The notes beneath the pieces were generated by a model that saw nothing but the letters and a program-made list of their open reading frames with translations, made no database searches and was not told the origin of the DNA. Of a stretch of DNA of 45,156 nt, positions 7,909 to 15,009 are shown piece after piece. Source of the DNA: Halapricum hydrolyticum (GTDB lineage Archaea > Halobacteriota > Halobacteria > Halobacteriales > Haloarculaceae); assembly GCA_025517565.1 (NCBI GenBank), contig JAOPKD010000023.1:1-45156 (forward strand), in the 5' to 3' direction. A program made the position numbers and the translations under genes. Within the stretch, counting starts at the first letter, position 1; each line of letters starts with the position of its first letter.

Positions 7909-7915
7909 CTATAAC
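7909..7915 (-). promoter_or_regulatory. TATA-like promoter element of mat
   Basis: GTTATAG on the minus strand is centred ~29 nt upstream of the mat ATG (7883), consistent with a leaderless transcript. Confidence 0.4.
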
Positions 7916-7942
7916 TTACGGAAACTTTTCGAGAGGGAGTGA

Positions 7943-8506
7943 TTACTGCTGGGTATCCGAACTCGCTTCGTCGGCGAGCAGGAGTTCGAGATACGAGACG
8001 CGAATCTGGTCGTCGGGGTCGAGTCCGAGGTCGGCGAGCAACTCGACGGCCGCCTCACGAGCGGATTCGACCTCGTCGCCCGTCTCGACGTCGGTTTCGA
8101 CTTCGACGAACTCGCCGACACCCTCGACCGTGTCGAGCGTGACGGTGAGACCGGAGACGGTGAAGTGCTCGCGGCCCTTGCGGACGGTCGCGACCGGTTC
8201 GAAGCCGAGCGACTCGAAGAGTTCACGGGCAGTCTCGCCGTCGCCGACCGTCGTTTCCAGCTCCTCGCGGGTCTTCGACTCGGCCTCGACCTTGGGTCCC
8301 TTGTACGTGATCCGGGTCTCCCTGTCGCCGTCGCGAGTTTCCTCGCGGACGCGAAACGCTTCGTCGGTCGCCGCGAAGTCCCGATGCGGTGCGTCGTAGT
8401 ACGTGTCCGCCTGCCGAAGACTCCCGACGCGTTCACCACCGAGCGCTTCGAGTCGCTCGCGCACCCGGTCGTGATCGGCACGGACCTTCAGTTCGACCTC
8501 GTACAT
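7943..8506 (-). CDS. CYTH-domain protein (class IV adenylyl cyclase/thiamine-triphosphatase fold)
   Basis: A ~187-aa CYTH-superfamily protein. The hallmark ExExK motif is at the very start (YEVELKVRA), followed by a strand pattern of paired charged residues (FRVREE, ETRITYKGPK, KTREELE, VTLDTVEGVGEFVEVE) that line the triphosphate tunnel. Archaeal members are often labelled CyaB-like adenylate cyclases, but many cleave inorganic or organic triphosphates instead. The actual substrate cannot be read. I chose the ATG at 8506, which places ExExK at the N-terminus; an in-frame ATG at 8533 adds nine residues. It diverges from the FKBP gene. Confidence 0.87.
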   Translation of the reverse strand: MYEVELKVRADHDRVRERLEALGGERVGSLRQADTYYDAPHRDFAATDEAFRVREETRDGDRETRITYKGPKVEAESKTREELETTVGDGETARELFESLGFEPVATVRKGREHFTVSGLTVTLDTVEGVGEFVEVETDVETGDEVESAREAAVELLADLGLDPDDQIRVSYLELLLADEASSDTQQ

Positions 8507-8617
8507 GTCCCCGAAACCGGCGGGGATAGACATAAGCGACGCGTTAGGCGGCGGGTTACGAGGTCAGTGCACCCGTTTCACCCCCGCAGATCTGCTATCT
8601 CGACCGGGAAACGTTGT

Positions 8618-8626
8618 CCTTAAGAG
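8618..8626 (+). promoter_or_regulatory. TATA-like promoter element of the FKBP gene
   Basis: CCTTAAGAG is centred about 27 nt before the ATG at 8649, the spacing of a leaderless haloarchaeal promoter. Confidence 0.4.
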
Positions 8627-8648
8627 TGCAACGACGGACAGAGAAACT

Positions 8649-9629
8649 ATGAGTGACGATTCCGAGGCCGAGGAGGCCGACATCGAAGACGTCGAAGAAG
8701 AGACGGCCGACGAAGAAACCGAGGGGCTCCAGACCGGAGACTTCATCGAGCTAGACTACACGGCATACACCGTCGAGGGCGGACAGCTCGTCGACACGAC
8801 CGACGCCGAGGTCGCCGAAGAAGAGGGCGTCGGCGAAGAGCAGGAGTTCGGTCCGCGGACGATCGTGCTCGGGCAGGGCCACATCTTCCAGACCGTCGAA
8901 GACGACATCATCGGTGCGGAAGTCGGCGACAGCGGCTCCGTCGTCGTTCCTGCCGAGGAGGCGTTCGGCGAATACGACGAGGACGAGGTTCGGACCGTCA
9001 GCGCCAACAAGATCCCCGAAGACGACCGCTACCCCGGCGCGCACGTCGACATCGACGGCCAGCACGGCCACGTTGAGACGATCATCGGCGGCCGCGCGCG
9101 AGTCGACTTCAACCATCCCCTCGCGGGCGAGGACATCGAATACGAGTACGAGATCCTCCGTGAGATCGACGACCGCGAGGAGAAGGCCCAGGGCCTCATC
9201 GAGATGTTCCTCGACATGGAACTCGACGTGTGGTTCGAGACCGAGACCGTCGAGGAAGAGCAGCTCGTCGAGCCCGACGAGGACGACCTCGACGAGGACG
9301 AGGAACCCGAGCCCGAGACCGAGACCGTCGAGGTCGAGGAGGAGACGATGTACATCGAGGCCACGCCACAGCTGACGATGAACCAGCAGTGGATGATGGG
9401 CAAACAGCAGATCGCCCAGGAACTCACCCAGCAGCTCGGCGTCGATCGGATCATCGTCCAGGAAGAGATCGGCGCTGGCGGTATGATGGGCGGCATGGGC
9501 GGCATGATGGGCGGCGCCGGCGGTGACGTCGACGTCGACCTCGAACAGGCCGTCGAGGACATGGATCTGGAAGACGCCGACGTCGACGCTGACGAAATCG
9601 TCGACGAACTCGAAGACGCCGAAGAGTAA
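8649..9629 (+). CDS. FKBP-type peptidyl-prolyl cis-trans isomerase (SlyD-like, long form)
   Basis: A 326-aa folding factor. After an acidic N-terminal tail (about 1-30), an FKBP domain interrupted by a SlyD-like flap (GDFIELDYTAY, GPRTIVLGQGHIFQTVEDDI, VPAEEAFGEYDEDEV, then INGQ-type GQHGHVETIIGGRARVDFNHPLAG) spans about 35-175. A haloarchaeal C-terminal domain follows. The end is rich in Gly-Met (GGMMGGMGGMMGG), then a short acidic helix. Start ATG 8649 is supported by the promoter spacing; the frame extends upstream without homology. Its last 131 bp are repeated downstream at 9819-9949 with only synonymous changes, the most striking local oddity in this window. Confidence 0.9.
   Translation: MSDDSEAEEADIEDVEEETADEETEGLQTGDFIELDYTAYTVEGGQLVDTTDAEVAEEEGVGEEQEFGPRTIVLGQGHIFQTVEDDIIGAEVGDSGSVVVPAEEAFGEYDEDEVRTVSANKIPEDDRYPGAHVDIDGQHGHVETIIGGRARVDFNHPLAGEDIEYEYEILREIDDREEKAQGLIEMFLDMELDVWFETETVEEEQLVEPDEDDLDEDEEPEPETETVEVEEETMYIEATPQLTMNQQWMMGKQQIAQELTQQLGVDRIIVQEEIGAGGMMGGMGGMMGGAGGDVDVDLEQAVEDMDLEDADVDADEIVDELEDAEE
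9498..9629 (+). repeat. 3'-end direct repeat, copy 1 (inside FKBP gene)
   Basis: The final 131 bp of the FKBP gene match 9819-9949 at an offset of exactly 321 bp (107 codons). Within the coding part only three bases differ (GAC/GAT, GCT/GCC, GAA/GAG), and the stop codons differ as TAA/TAG. Homology stops abruptly at both edges. Confidence 0.9.
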
Positions 9630-9818
9630 GACGAACGTCCTGCAGTGGATCGAAGAGGTCGCGCCGGATCGAGCGGCAGTTCGCCGCGAGATCCGGTTTT
9701 TTGGTGCAGCTTTTTCGAGGCGTGGTGGGCGAGCGGCGCGGTTCGAACGTCGTGAGAACCGCGAATGCGAACGGCTCTGCCGTGAGCGAAGCGAGTCCAC
9801 CCAACGAGAAAAAGGTGC
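9630..9818. other. Spacer between the two FKBP 3' ends
   Basis: No credible gene. All frames have stops or give an Arg-rich product unlike haloarchaeal proteins. It holds a hairpin GCGGTTC (9738-9744) / GAACCGC (9756-9762), a T-rich run TTTTTT (about 9698-9703) that could terminate FKBP transcription, and a second T-run near 9711-9715. The sequence style differs from the flanking repeat copies, so it is either the original downstream DNA or imported material. Confidence 0.5.
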
Positions 9819-9950
9819 GGCGGCATGATGGGCGGCGCCGGCGGTGACGTCGATGTCGACCTCGAACAGGCCGTCGAGGACATGGATCTGGAAGACGCCG
9901 ACGTCGACGCCGACGAGATCGTCGACGAACTCGAAGACGCCGAAGAGTAG
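9819..9950 (+). pseudogene. Displaced duplicate of the FKBP gene 3' end
   Basis: A second copy of the FKBP C-terminal coding segment, ending in TAG. It contains an ATG at 9825 that would open a 41-codon frame encoding the Gly-Met/acidic tail (MMGGAGGDVDVDLEQAVEDM and onward to the stop). There is no FKBP catalytic domain, no obvious promoter at the right distance, and no complete protein. All base differences from copy 1 are silent, so this segment was under coding constraint until recently. The simplest reading is that recombination with a diverged allele left the old 3' end stranded downstream; translation of the 41-aa tail is possible but unlikely. Confidence 0.75.
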
Positions 9951-10145
9951 CAACTGTTTCGCGCCGCTTTCCACGATCGATATCGCAGCGAGAACGACAG
10001 GGCCCAGCAGCGCGATTCACGGGGAGTATCGTAGCAATCAATCGATTCGCCGGTAATACCGGCGGTGATGTGAACGCTTCCGATCGGTCACGGTACTCCA
10101 GACCACTGCACAAGTCTGATTGGTCCCACGCCGGTACCGGCATCC
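9951..10145. other. Upstream region of the kinase gene with two related palindromes
   Basis: No gene seen. It contains a perfect palindrome CGCCGGTA-A-TACCGGCG (10048-10064) and a second one sharing the same half-site, GCCGGTACCGGC (10130-10141), which ends 4 nt before the ATG at 10146. No clear TATA-like element is visible at leaderless spacing. The two palindromes are good candidates for binding sites of a single dimeric regulator. Confidence 0.5.
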
Positions 10146-10985
10146 ATGGACGACGACGCGCGGGCCAGCCTTGACGCGATCCTCGACACGAGGATCACGG
10201 ACGTCGGAGAGTTGTCCGGTGGATACGTCGGAAGCGTCTATCGTGTCGAAACCGCTGACTGTCGAACCCTCGCCGCGAAGGTCGGCGACACGCCACTGTC
10301 ACTGGAGGGCCGGATGCTCGAATACCTCGACCGGGAGTCGTCGCTACCGGTCCCGGCGGTACACGTCGCGACCGACGACCTGCTCGTGATGGAATACGTC
10401 GATGGCGACGACAGATGGACGGCAGCGACCGAGCGGGACGTCGCCGAGCGCGTCGCGGCACTGCATGAGTGCTCGGCCGACGCGTACGGCTTCCCCTTCG
10501 AGACGATCTCCGGTCCCTTCTCGCAGCCTAACCCGTGGACAGATTCGTGGGTCGAATTCTTCCGCGAGTGTCGCCTCCGTCCGTTCGCCGAGCGGGCACA
10601 TGCCGAAGGGGTACTCCCCGAGGAGACGCTAACGAGGGTCCGGACGCTCGCGGATCGGCTCGGCGAGTGGCTCGTCGAACCGGACGCACCGGCGCTGATC
10701 CACGGTGACTTCTGGCCTGGGAATCTGGTCGTCGCAGAAGAGTCTCTCCAGGCAGTACTCGACCCGGCGATCTACTACGGACACGACGAGCTCGAGCTGG
10801 CCTACGCGGCGAATTCGTTCGGCGAGTCGTTCTTCGAGCGCTATCGGGAGTGTCGCGGAATCGACGCGGGATTCGAACGGCGGCGGTCCGTTTACGACGC
10901 GTTTCACACCCTGGAGAACGTCCGCTTTTTCGGGCGCGACCGCCTCGACGACCTCCGCGAGACGTTGGACGAGCTGGGCCTGTGA
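10146..10985 (+). CDS. Fructosamine kinase family protein
   Basis: A 279-aa protein with the aminoglycoside-phosphotransferase/fructosamine-3-kinase fold. A Gly-rich loop SGGYVGSVYRVE (about 24-35) is followed by the ATP-binding AAKV lysine (about 45). The Brenner-type catalytic motif HGDFWPGN runs from His186 to Asn193, with the metal-binding LDPAIYYGHDELELAY (about 205-220). The DPAIYYGH form is characteristic of FN3K-like kinases, which phosphorylate ketosamines on glycated amines as a repair step. The upstream region carries paired palindromes, suggesting tight local regulation. It stands alone as a single-gene unit. Confidence 0.87.
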   Translation: MDDDARASLDAILDTRITDVGELSGGYVGSVYRVETADCRTLAAKVGDTPLSLEGRMLEYLDRESSLPVPAVHVATDDLLVMEYVDGDDRWTAATERDVAERVAALHECSADAYGFPFETISGPFSQPNPWTDSWVEFFRECRLRPFAERAHAEGVLPEETLTRVRTLADRLGEWLVEPDAPALIHGDFWPGNLVVAEESLQAVLDPAIYYGHDELELAYAANSFGESFFERYRECRGIDAGFERRRSVYDAFHTLENVRFFGRDRLDDLRETLDELGL

Positions 10986-11071
10986 CGACGGCTGTTGGGG
11001 GAGGGAAAAAGCCTCGCGGCGTCGCCAGCGTACGCCCAGCGAAGCGATCTCACCGCGACGCGATACGGCCC

Positions 11072-11386
11072 TCACTTCAGAGAGACAGCTGTCCCGTAAG
11101 CGATGACTTCCGAGCCGCCGTTGGCGATCTCGGAACTCTCCAGACGGACGTTGACCACGGCGTCGGCGTCCATCGACTCCGCGTCGGCCTTCATCCGTTC
11201 GAGTGCCTCGTCACGGGCGTCGGTCAACAGTTCCGAGTAGGCTTTCAGCTCCCCGCCGGTGATGTTGCGAATGCTCTGCGTGATGTCTCGACCGACGTTA
11301 CGAGCCTTGACCGTGTTTCCGCGAGCGATGCCGAGCGACTCGTCGATCTCCCGACCGGGAACCGTTTCAGTTGTCGTGAACTCCAT
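11072..11386 (-). CDS. YbjQ/UPF0145 family protein
   Basis: A 104-aa protein of the YbjQ (UPF0145, DUF74) family. The start TTTETVPGREIDESLGIARG and the block SELLTDARDEALERM followed by ADAVVNVRLESSEI match the family pattern. Crystal structures show pentameric small domains; the biochemical role is unknown, although heavy-metal binding has been suggested. A minus-strand TATA-like element at about 11406-11414 lies ~25 nt before the ATG. It runs in the same direction as the downstream-lying Dph-unrelated genes but is probably a single-gene transcript. Confidence 0.88.
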   Translation of the reverse strand: MEFTTTETVPGREIDESLGIARGNTVKARNVGRDITQSIRNITGGELKAYSELLTDARDEALERMKADAESMDADAVVNVRLESSEIANGGSEVIAYGTAVSLK

Positions 11387-11476
11387 GCACGCCGGTTCGC
11401 GCGCACCGATAATGAAAGGTAGGGAACAGAAGAGCCATCAGTAGCGTCAGTGGGCGCGAAGAGAGTCAGCCGTCAG

Positions 11477-11845
11477 TCACGCCGAGTCGTGGGCGTACTC
11501 CCGTAGCGTCTCGACGTCGAGGCTGTCCAGCACGGCTTCGTTCGTCGCATCCAGCACGATCGGCGGCGCGACGCCGGCCTCGCGCGCCTCCTCCCACCGC
11601 GGGAGACAGAGACACCAGTGATCACCGGGCTCCAGCCCCGGAAAGTCGAGATCCGGACGCGGCGTGATCAGGTCGTTGCCCTGGCGCTTGCTGAACTGGA
11701 GAAACTCCTCGGTGACCACTGCACAGACTTCGTGGCGACCCGGGTCGCGCTGGAGTGCCGTACAGTTGCCGTCGCGGAGATAGCCGGTCGTGGGATCGGT
11801 ACTGCACGTCTGTAGCGGCGTTCCGAGCACGTTCTGCTGTGACAC
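11477..11845 (-). CDS. DUF2237 family protein
   Basis: A 122-aa protein of the DUF2237 family (COG3651). The N-terminal NVLGTPLQTCSTDPTTGYLR and DGNC, then EDxGRHEVCA-like and GDHWCLCLPRW-EA segments, are diagnostic. The five conserved cysteines suggest metal binding or redox function, but no activity is established. The start codon is GTG at 11845. It lies only 22 nt from the stop of the upstream gene on the same strand (11868-12641), so the two are probably co-transcribed. Confidence 0.87.
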   Translation of the reverse strand: MSQQNVLGTPLQTCSTDPTTGYLRDGNCTALQRDPGRHEVCAVVTEEFLQFSKRQGNDLITPRPDLDFPGLEPGDHWCLCLPRWEEAREAGVAPPIVLDATNEAVLDSLDVETLREYAHDSA

Positions 11846-11867
11846 AGGTTTCGTAGGAGCCGAATCG

Positions 11868-12641
11868 TCAAGGGTTTTCGGACGCGTCGAACCGGCGGTC
11901 GATCTCGGCGGTCGCGTCGGCGACGACCTCGCGTTCGGCCCGCCGGAGCGCCCGGATCGCTTCCTCGGTGTAGGTCACCTCGATCGACGGGAGCCGCCCG
12001 CCGAGCACGCGGCCGAGTCCGCCGAGCACCTCGCCCGGATCGATCGTCGTCGAAATCGCGAGGTCGTCAGTGTATTCGCGCACCGGCCGCGTGAGGACGA
12101 ACTGCTCTTCGACGAGTCGCTTCGCTTCCGTCCGGTCGAGCGTCGCCTGTGCAGCCGCCCAGAAATCGTCTTCGGGCGCGTCGAGCAGCGGGGCAGCCGC
12201 GTCGCCGAGCGCCCGGTGTCGTTCGAGCAGCCGCTCGCGGATCTCCCGGCGACGCGCGGGCGGCACGTCGGGGCTGATCGATTGTGCGAAGATGTCGTGA
12301 TCGAGGATCTCGTCTCGAAAGGCGTCGATTCCATCGTCGCTGTCGGCGTACTTGAGGATGACATCGAACTGTGCGAGTACTTGCCGTCGATACCGCTGCA
12401 GCCGGGGCTCGACGACACGACGACGTACGGCTCGCGTGTCTCCGAGCAAGCGGTCGACGACGGAACCGCCCGGTCCATCGACACCCCGTCTCAGTGCACG
12501 TGCCACGTCGAAATGCTCGAGGGACGCGTCCATGGCGTCGCCGACGAACCGCTCGAATCCAGCTTGCACGGCTGCTCTGGTCACAGTGGCTCTCGGCACG
12601 AGTGCAAGTTGAATGTGTCGGCCCTCCCGACCCGATCCCAT
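11868..12641 (-). CDS. Haloarchaeal conserved protein of unknown function
   Basis: A ~257-aa protein that I do not recognise with confidence. It looks mostly alpha-helical and is rich in Arg, Asp and Glu. A long region around ARRREIRERLLERHRALGDA could form coiled-coil, and the C-terminal part (LPSIEVTYTEEAIRALRRAE) ends with an acidic helix. No catalytic motif or membrane segment is visible. Start ATG 12641 (MGSGREGRHIQLALVPRATV) fits a TATA-like element 28 nt upstream that is shared with the divergent acetyltransferase gene. The open frame continues upstream but only as the antisense of that gene. It is probably an operon with the DUF2237 gene. Confidence 0.7.
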   Translation of the reverse strand: MGSGREGRHIQLALVPRATVTRAAVQAGFERFVGDAMDASLEHFDVARALRRGVDGPGGSVVDRLLGDTRAVRRRVVEPRLQRYRRQVLAQFDVILKYADSDDGIDAFRDEILDHDIFAQSISPDVPPARRREIRERLLERHRALGDAAAPLLDAPEDDFWAAAQATLDRTEAKRLVEEQFVLTRPVREYTDDLAISTTIDPGEVLGGLGRVLGGRLPSIEVTYTEEAIRALRRAEREVVADATAEIDRRFDASENP

Positions 12642-12663
12642 GCGAAGAACACCCACACTGACC

Positions 12664-12674
12664 AAATACTTATT
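12664..12674. promoter_or_regulatory. Shared divergent promoter core
   Basis: AAATACTTATT is centred about 28-29 nt from both the minus-strand ATG at 12641 and the plus-strand ATG at 12699. One AT-rich core could thus position the polymerase for two leaderless transcripts in opposite directions, which would compete. Confidence 0.45.
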
Positions 12675-12698
12675 CCGGGCTCGCCGGTCAGCGTGAGT

Positions 12699-13292
12699 AT
12701 GTTCTCCGAAACCATCGAGACGGATCGACTCCGGCTCGAACGTCTCGGTCCGGACACGGTCGATACGCTGGCGCTGTACGAGCACGTCAATCCGAGCGCC
12801 CCGCATATCGACGAGATCACTCGCTACCTGTCCTGGAGCCCCCACGCGAGCCCGAAAGAGACTCACGAGTTCCTCACCGACGCCCGCCGGGCCTGGGACG
12901 AGCGCGAGTCCGCACAGTTCGTCGTCAGGCCACGCGAGGGAGAGGACGGAGCCGGCGAGATCGCCGGCTGCGCGGGTCTGATCCCCGACTGGGATCGCCA
13001 GATCGCGACCCTCGGTGTCTGGTTCCGGAAGCGCTTCTGGGGCAGGGGGTATTCGGGCGAGCGTGCCGGAACCCTGTTCGAACTGGCCTTCGAGGATCTG
13101 GATCTGGAGATCGTCGCCGTCACCCACCACGTCGACAACGACAACTCCCGGCGGGCGATCGAGCGATACGTCGAACGGTTCGGCGGGCGCAAGGAGGGGA
13201 CGATCCGCAACGGCAACCGCTACGAGGAACCGGTCGACGTCGTCCGGTACTCGGTCTCGCAGGCCGAATACCGGGACGCCGTCAGTGAGTGA
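12699..13292 (+). CDS. GNAT acetyltransferase (RimJ/RimL type)
   Basis: A 197-aa GNAT-fold acetyltransferase that would move acetyl from acetyl-CoA to an N-terminal or side-chain amine. It begins FSETIETDRLRLERL, the usual RimJ/RimL start, and has the acetyl-CoA loop WFRKRFWGRGYSGERAG at about residues 108-124 (R/Q-x2-G-x-G/A). VTHHVDNDNSRRAIERYVERFG is the alpha4 block. The substrate is unknown. A second protein of this type is encoded at 28796-29377. The stop codon directly abuts the stop of the convergent membrane-protein gene. Confidence 0.87.
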   Translation: MFSETIETDRLRLERLGPDTVDTLALYEHVNPSAPHIDEITRYLSWSPHASPKETHEFLTDARRAWDERESAQFVVRPREGEDGAGEIAGCAGLIPDWDRQIATLGVWFRKRFWGRGYSGERAGTLFELAFEDLDLEIVAVTHHVDNDNSRRAIERYVERFGGRKEGTIRNGNRYEEPVDVVRYSVSQAEYRDAVSE

Positions 13293-13958
13293 TCAGGCCC
13301 GCCGCTCCTCGAGGAGCCGCGATCCGACGACGAACGCGCTCGTGAGCACGAGCAAGAGCTGCTCGCCCGATTCGACGATCGGGAAGACGCGCTCGACGGC
13401 AGTCGAGTCGGTTCCACTCTCAGACGGCTGTGGATCGACGCCGGTCCAGTAGCGGTCGCCAACCTCCTCGGTCGAGCCGACGGCGACCTGGCCGGTACCG
13501 TCGGATGGCTCGGTGGGTGACAGATCCACGAACGTCTGAACCAGTCCCTCTTTCGTCGAGAGTCTGACGTGGCCGGTAAACTGGTAGAATTGATCGTGCA
13601 GCGGGTACAGCAGGTTGACGCCGTTGGTGAACAGATCCGGTCCGATCCCGGCGAAGACCACGGCGACGATTCCTACCCAGGCAGTTCGAACGCCGCCGGC
13701 GCCGAACCGCTCTCGAAGCCACGATCGATCGCGAGCGCGCGTCTCGTAGAGCACCAGCCCGGACAGCAAGAGCGGGAATAGTAACGTGTGAAATGCTGCA
13801 CGGTGCGCGCCAGCGATCCATAACCCGACGAACACATCCAGGTCGATGAACACCACTGCCCCGACGACGACAGCGAGCGATCGGACGCTGAAGGCGTCCC
13901 GCAACAGCGCGACGGCGATCAGACCCGCGAGCGCCGCGTGGACGACCGTCGAAGCCAT
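13293..13958 (-). CDS. Membrane protein of the metal-dependent hydrolase (YdjM/DUF457-like) family
   Basis: A 221-aa integral membrane protein with four to five predicted helices (about 5-22, 28-50, 57-72, 90-108 and a C-terminal one near 200-216). The HAALAGLIAV start, the DLDVFVGL segment and HRAAFHTLLFPLLL resemble the conserved H...D-D...H-R-x2-x-H ligands of membrane-bound metal-dependent hydrolases. The middle loop (about 130-190) is long, polar and probably outside the membrane. Activity of this family is unproven. Gene ends touch the convergent GNAT gene with no gap. Confidence 0.7.
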   Translation of the reverse strand: MASTVVHAALAGLIAVALLRDAFSVRSLAVVVGAVVFIDLDVFVGLWIAGAHRAAFHTLLFPLLLSGLVLYETRARDRSWLRERFGAGGVRTAWVGIVAVVFAGIGPDLFTNGVNLLYPLHDQFYQFTGHVRLSTKEGLVQTFVDLSPTEPSDGTGQVAVGSTEEVGDRYWTGVDPQPSESGTDSTAVERVFPIVESGEQLLLVLTSAFVVGSRLLEERRA

Positions 13959-14010
13959 ACGCCAGCTAGCGGCACTGCGGCGTAAATCTGTTCCGTCCGT
14001 CTGTCAGTCG

Positions 14011-14841
14011 CTACGCAGTTTCGTTGGTAGCTGGTTCGTCCGTCATGTTGTCCGTCGTGGTGTCCGTCGCTGGCTCGCTCGTCGTCGCACTCTCGTAGGT
14101 GACGTCGGTCCCCTTCGCGACCGGCTGGAGCAGGTATCGGTTCGTCCGCCCGCGCTTGACGGGCGTGAAGTCGGCGGTGAAGACCGTGCGCTGGTCCTCG
14201 CGAACGTCGAACGCGTGTTTGAACTGCAGGGGTGCGTTCCCGGGCGTGTCGATCTCCGCGTCGCCGCCGTCGACCAGCGTGGCCTCGACGTTCGACACGT
14301 CGAGCTGGAGGAACTGGTAGGTCCCGACGGGCACCTCACGCTCGTCGACCAGCTTCGAGTTGCCGTCCTGGAGCTGGACGAGATCGGCCTCCTGGGGTTG
14401 CTCGAACTCGTAGTACTCCCGACGGTCGCTCTCGTCGACGTCTTCCTCGGTCTGCTCGGTGACCTCCTCGTCGGTCGTCTCGTCTTCCGTCTCCGCGGCG
14501 TCGGTCGTGGTTTCGCCAGCGGCCTCCGTGTCAGTCGTTTCGTCTGCCGTCTCCTCGACGTCGGTCGTCGTCTCGTCAGTAGCTTCCGTGTCGGTTTCCG
14601 GGTCGGTCGTCTCATCGGCCTCGCCGGGTTTGAGCCAGACCCCTTCGACGGTGACGACGCAGGTCTCGAAATCCTCGATGTCCCCGGGCGCGTCCTTGAC
14701 GGCCGTCGCGAGCGTTCCCGTCGCTGCGCTCGCGTTCTCCGAACAGCCGGCCAGTCCGATCGCACCGGCCAGTCCGACTGCGCCTGCCGCCTTGAGATAC
14801 TCGCGCCGATACGTCGACGTCTCGTCTGTCGCGTCTCGCAT
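14011..14841 (-). CDS. DUF4382-like secreted lipoprotein
   Basis: A 276-aa predicted Tat-exported lipoprotein: an RR pair at residues 12-13 (YRREYLKAAG), a hydrophobic stretch and a lipobox LAGC with Cys33. The mature part starts with GTLATAVKDAPGDIEDFETC, typical of DUF4382 domains. That domain is split by a ~70-residue insertion of Asp/Glu/Thr repeats (about 85-155), after which beta-sandwich-like sequence resumes. It ends with another Thr-rich acidic tail. The cell-surface role is unknown. An ATG at 14859 would add six residues. Its upstream region has a perfect AT-rich palindrome at 14934-14952. Confidence 0.8.
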   Translation of the reverse strand: MRDATDETSTYRREYLKAAGAVGLAGAIGLAGCSENASAATGTLATAVKDAPGDIEDFETCVVTVEGVWLKPGEADETTDPETDTEATDETTTDVEETADETTDTEAAGETTTDAAETEDETTDEEVTEQTEEDVDESDRREYYEFEQPQEADLVQLQDGNSKLVDEREVPVGTYQFLQLDVSNVEATLVDGGDAEIDTPGNAPLQFKHAFDVREDQRTVFTADFTPVKRGRTNRYLLQPVAKGTDVTYESATTSEPATDTTTDNMTDEPATNETA

Positions 14842-14933
14842 AGCGACCGTTCGTACCACTCGGGGATGGATAAACCGGGAACTCGCTGTAACCCATTTTG
14901 GCCGATTTTGGAGGAATTAAACGTTCTGTGCGC

Positions 14934-14952
14934 GTTTTTCTATATGAAAAAC
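14934..14952. terminator. AT-rich palindrome, terminator and/or promoter
   Basis: GTTTTTC (14934-14940) and GAAAAAC (14946-14952) flank TATAT. On the minus strand it follows the lipoprotein gene ending at 15010 and provides a hairpin with a T-run, suiting termination. The same AT core lies 93 nt before the next minus-strand gene (start 14841) and could also act as a TATA box with a long leader. Confidence 0.4.
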
Positions 14953-15009
14953 ACCCTGTTTGCGTGCGAGACGCCACTCCTCTCGGGCCCGGAACGGTCG
15001 CCTGCACGG

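Noticed and set aside
9825..9950. Independent 41-aa gene at the second FKBP 3' end
   Set aside because: It only repeats the FKBP tail and lacks a visible promoter; I list it as a displaced gene fragment instead.
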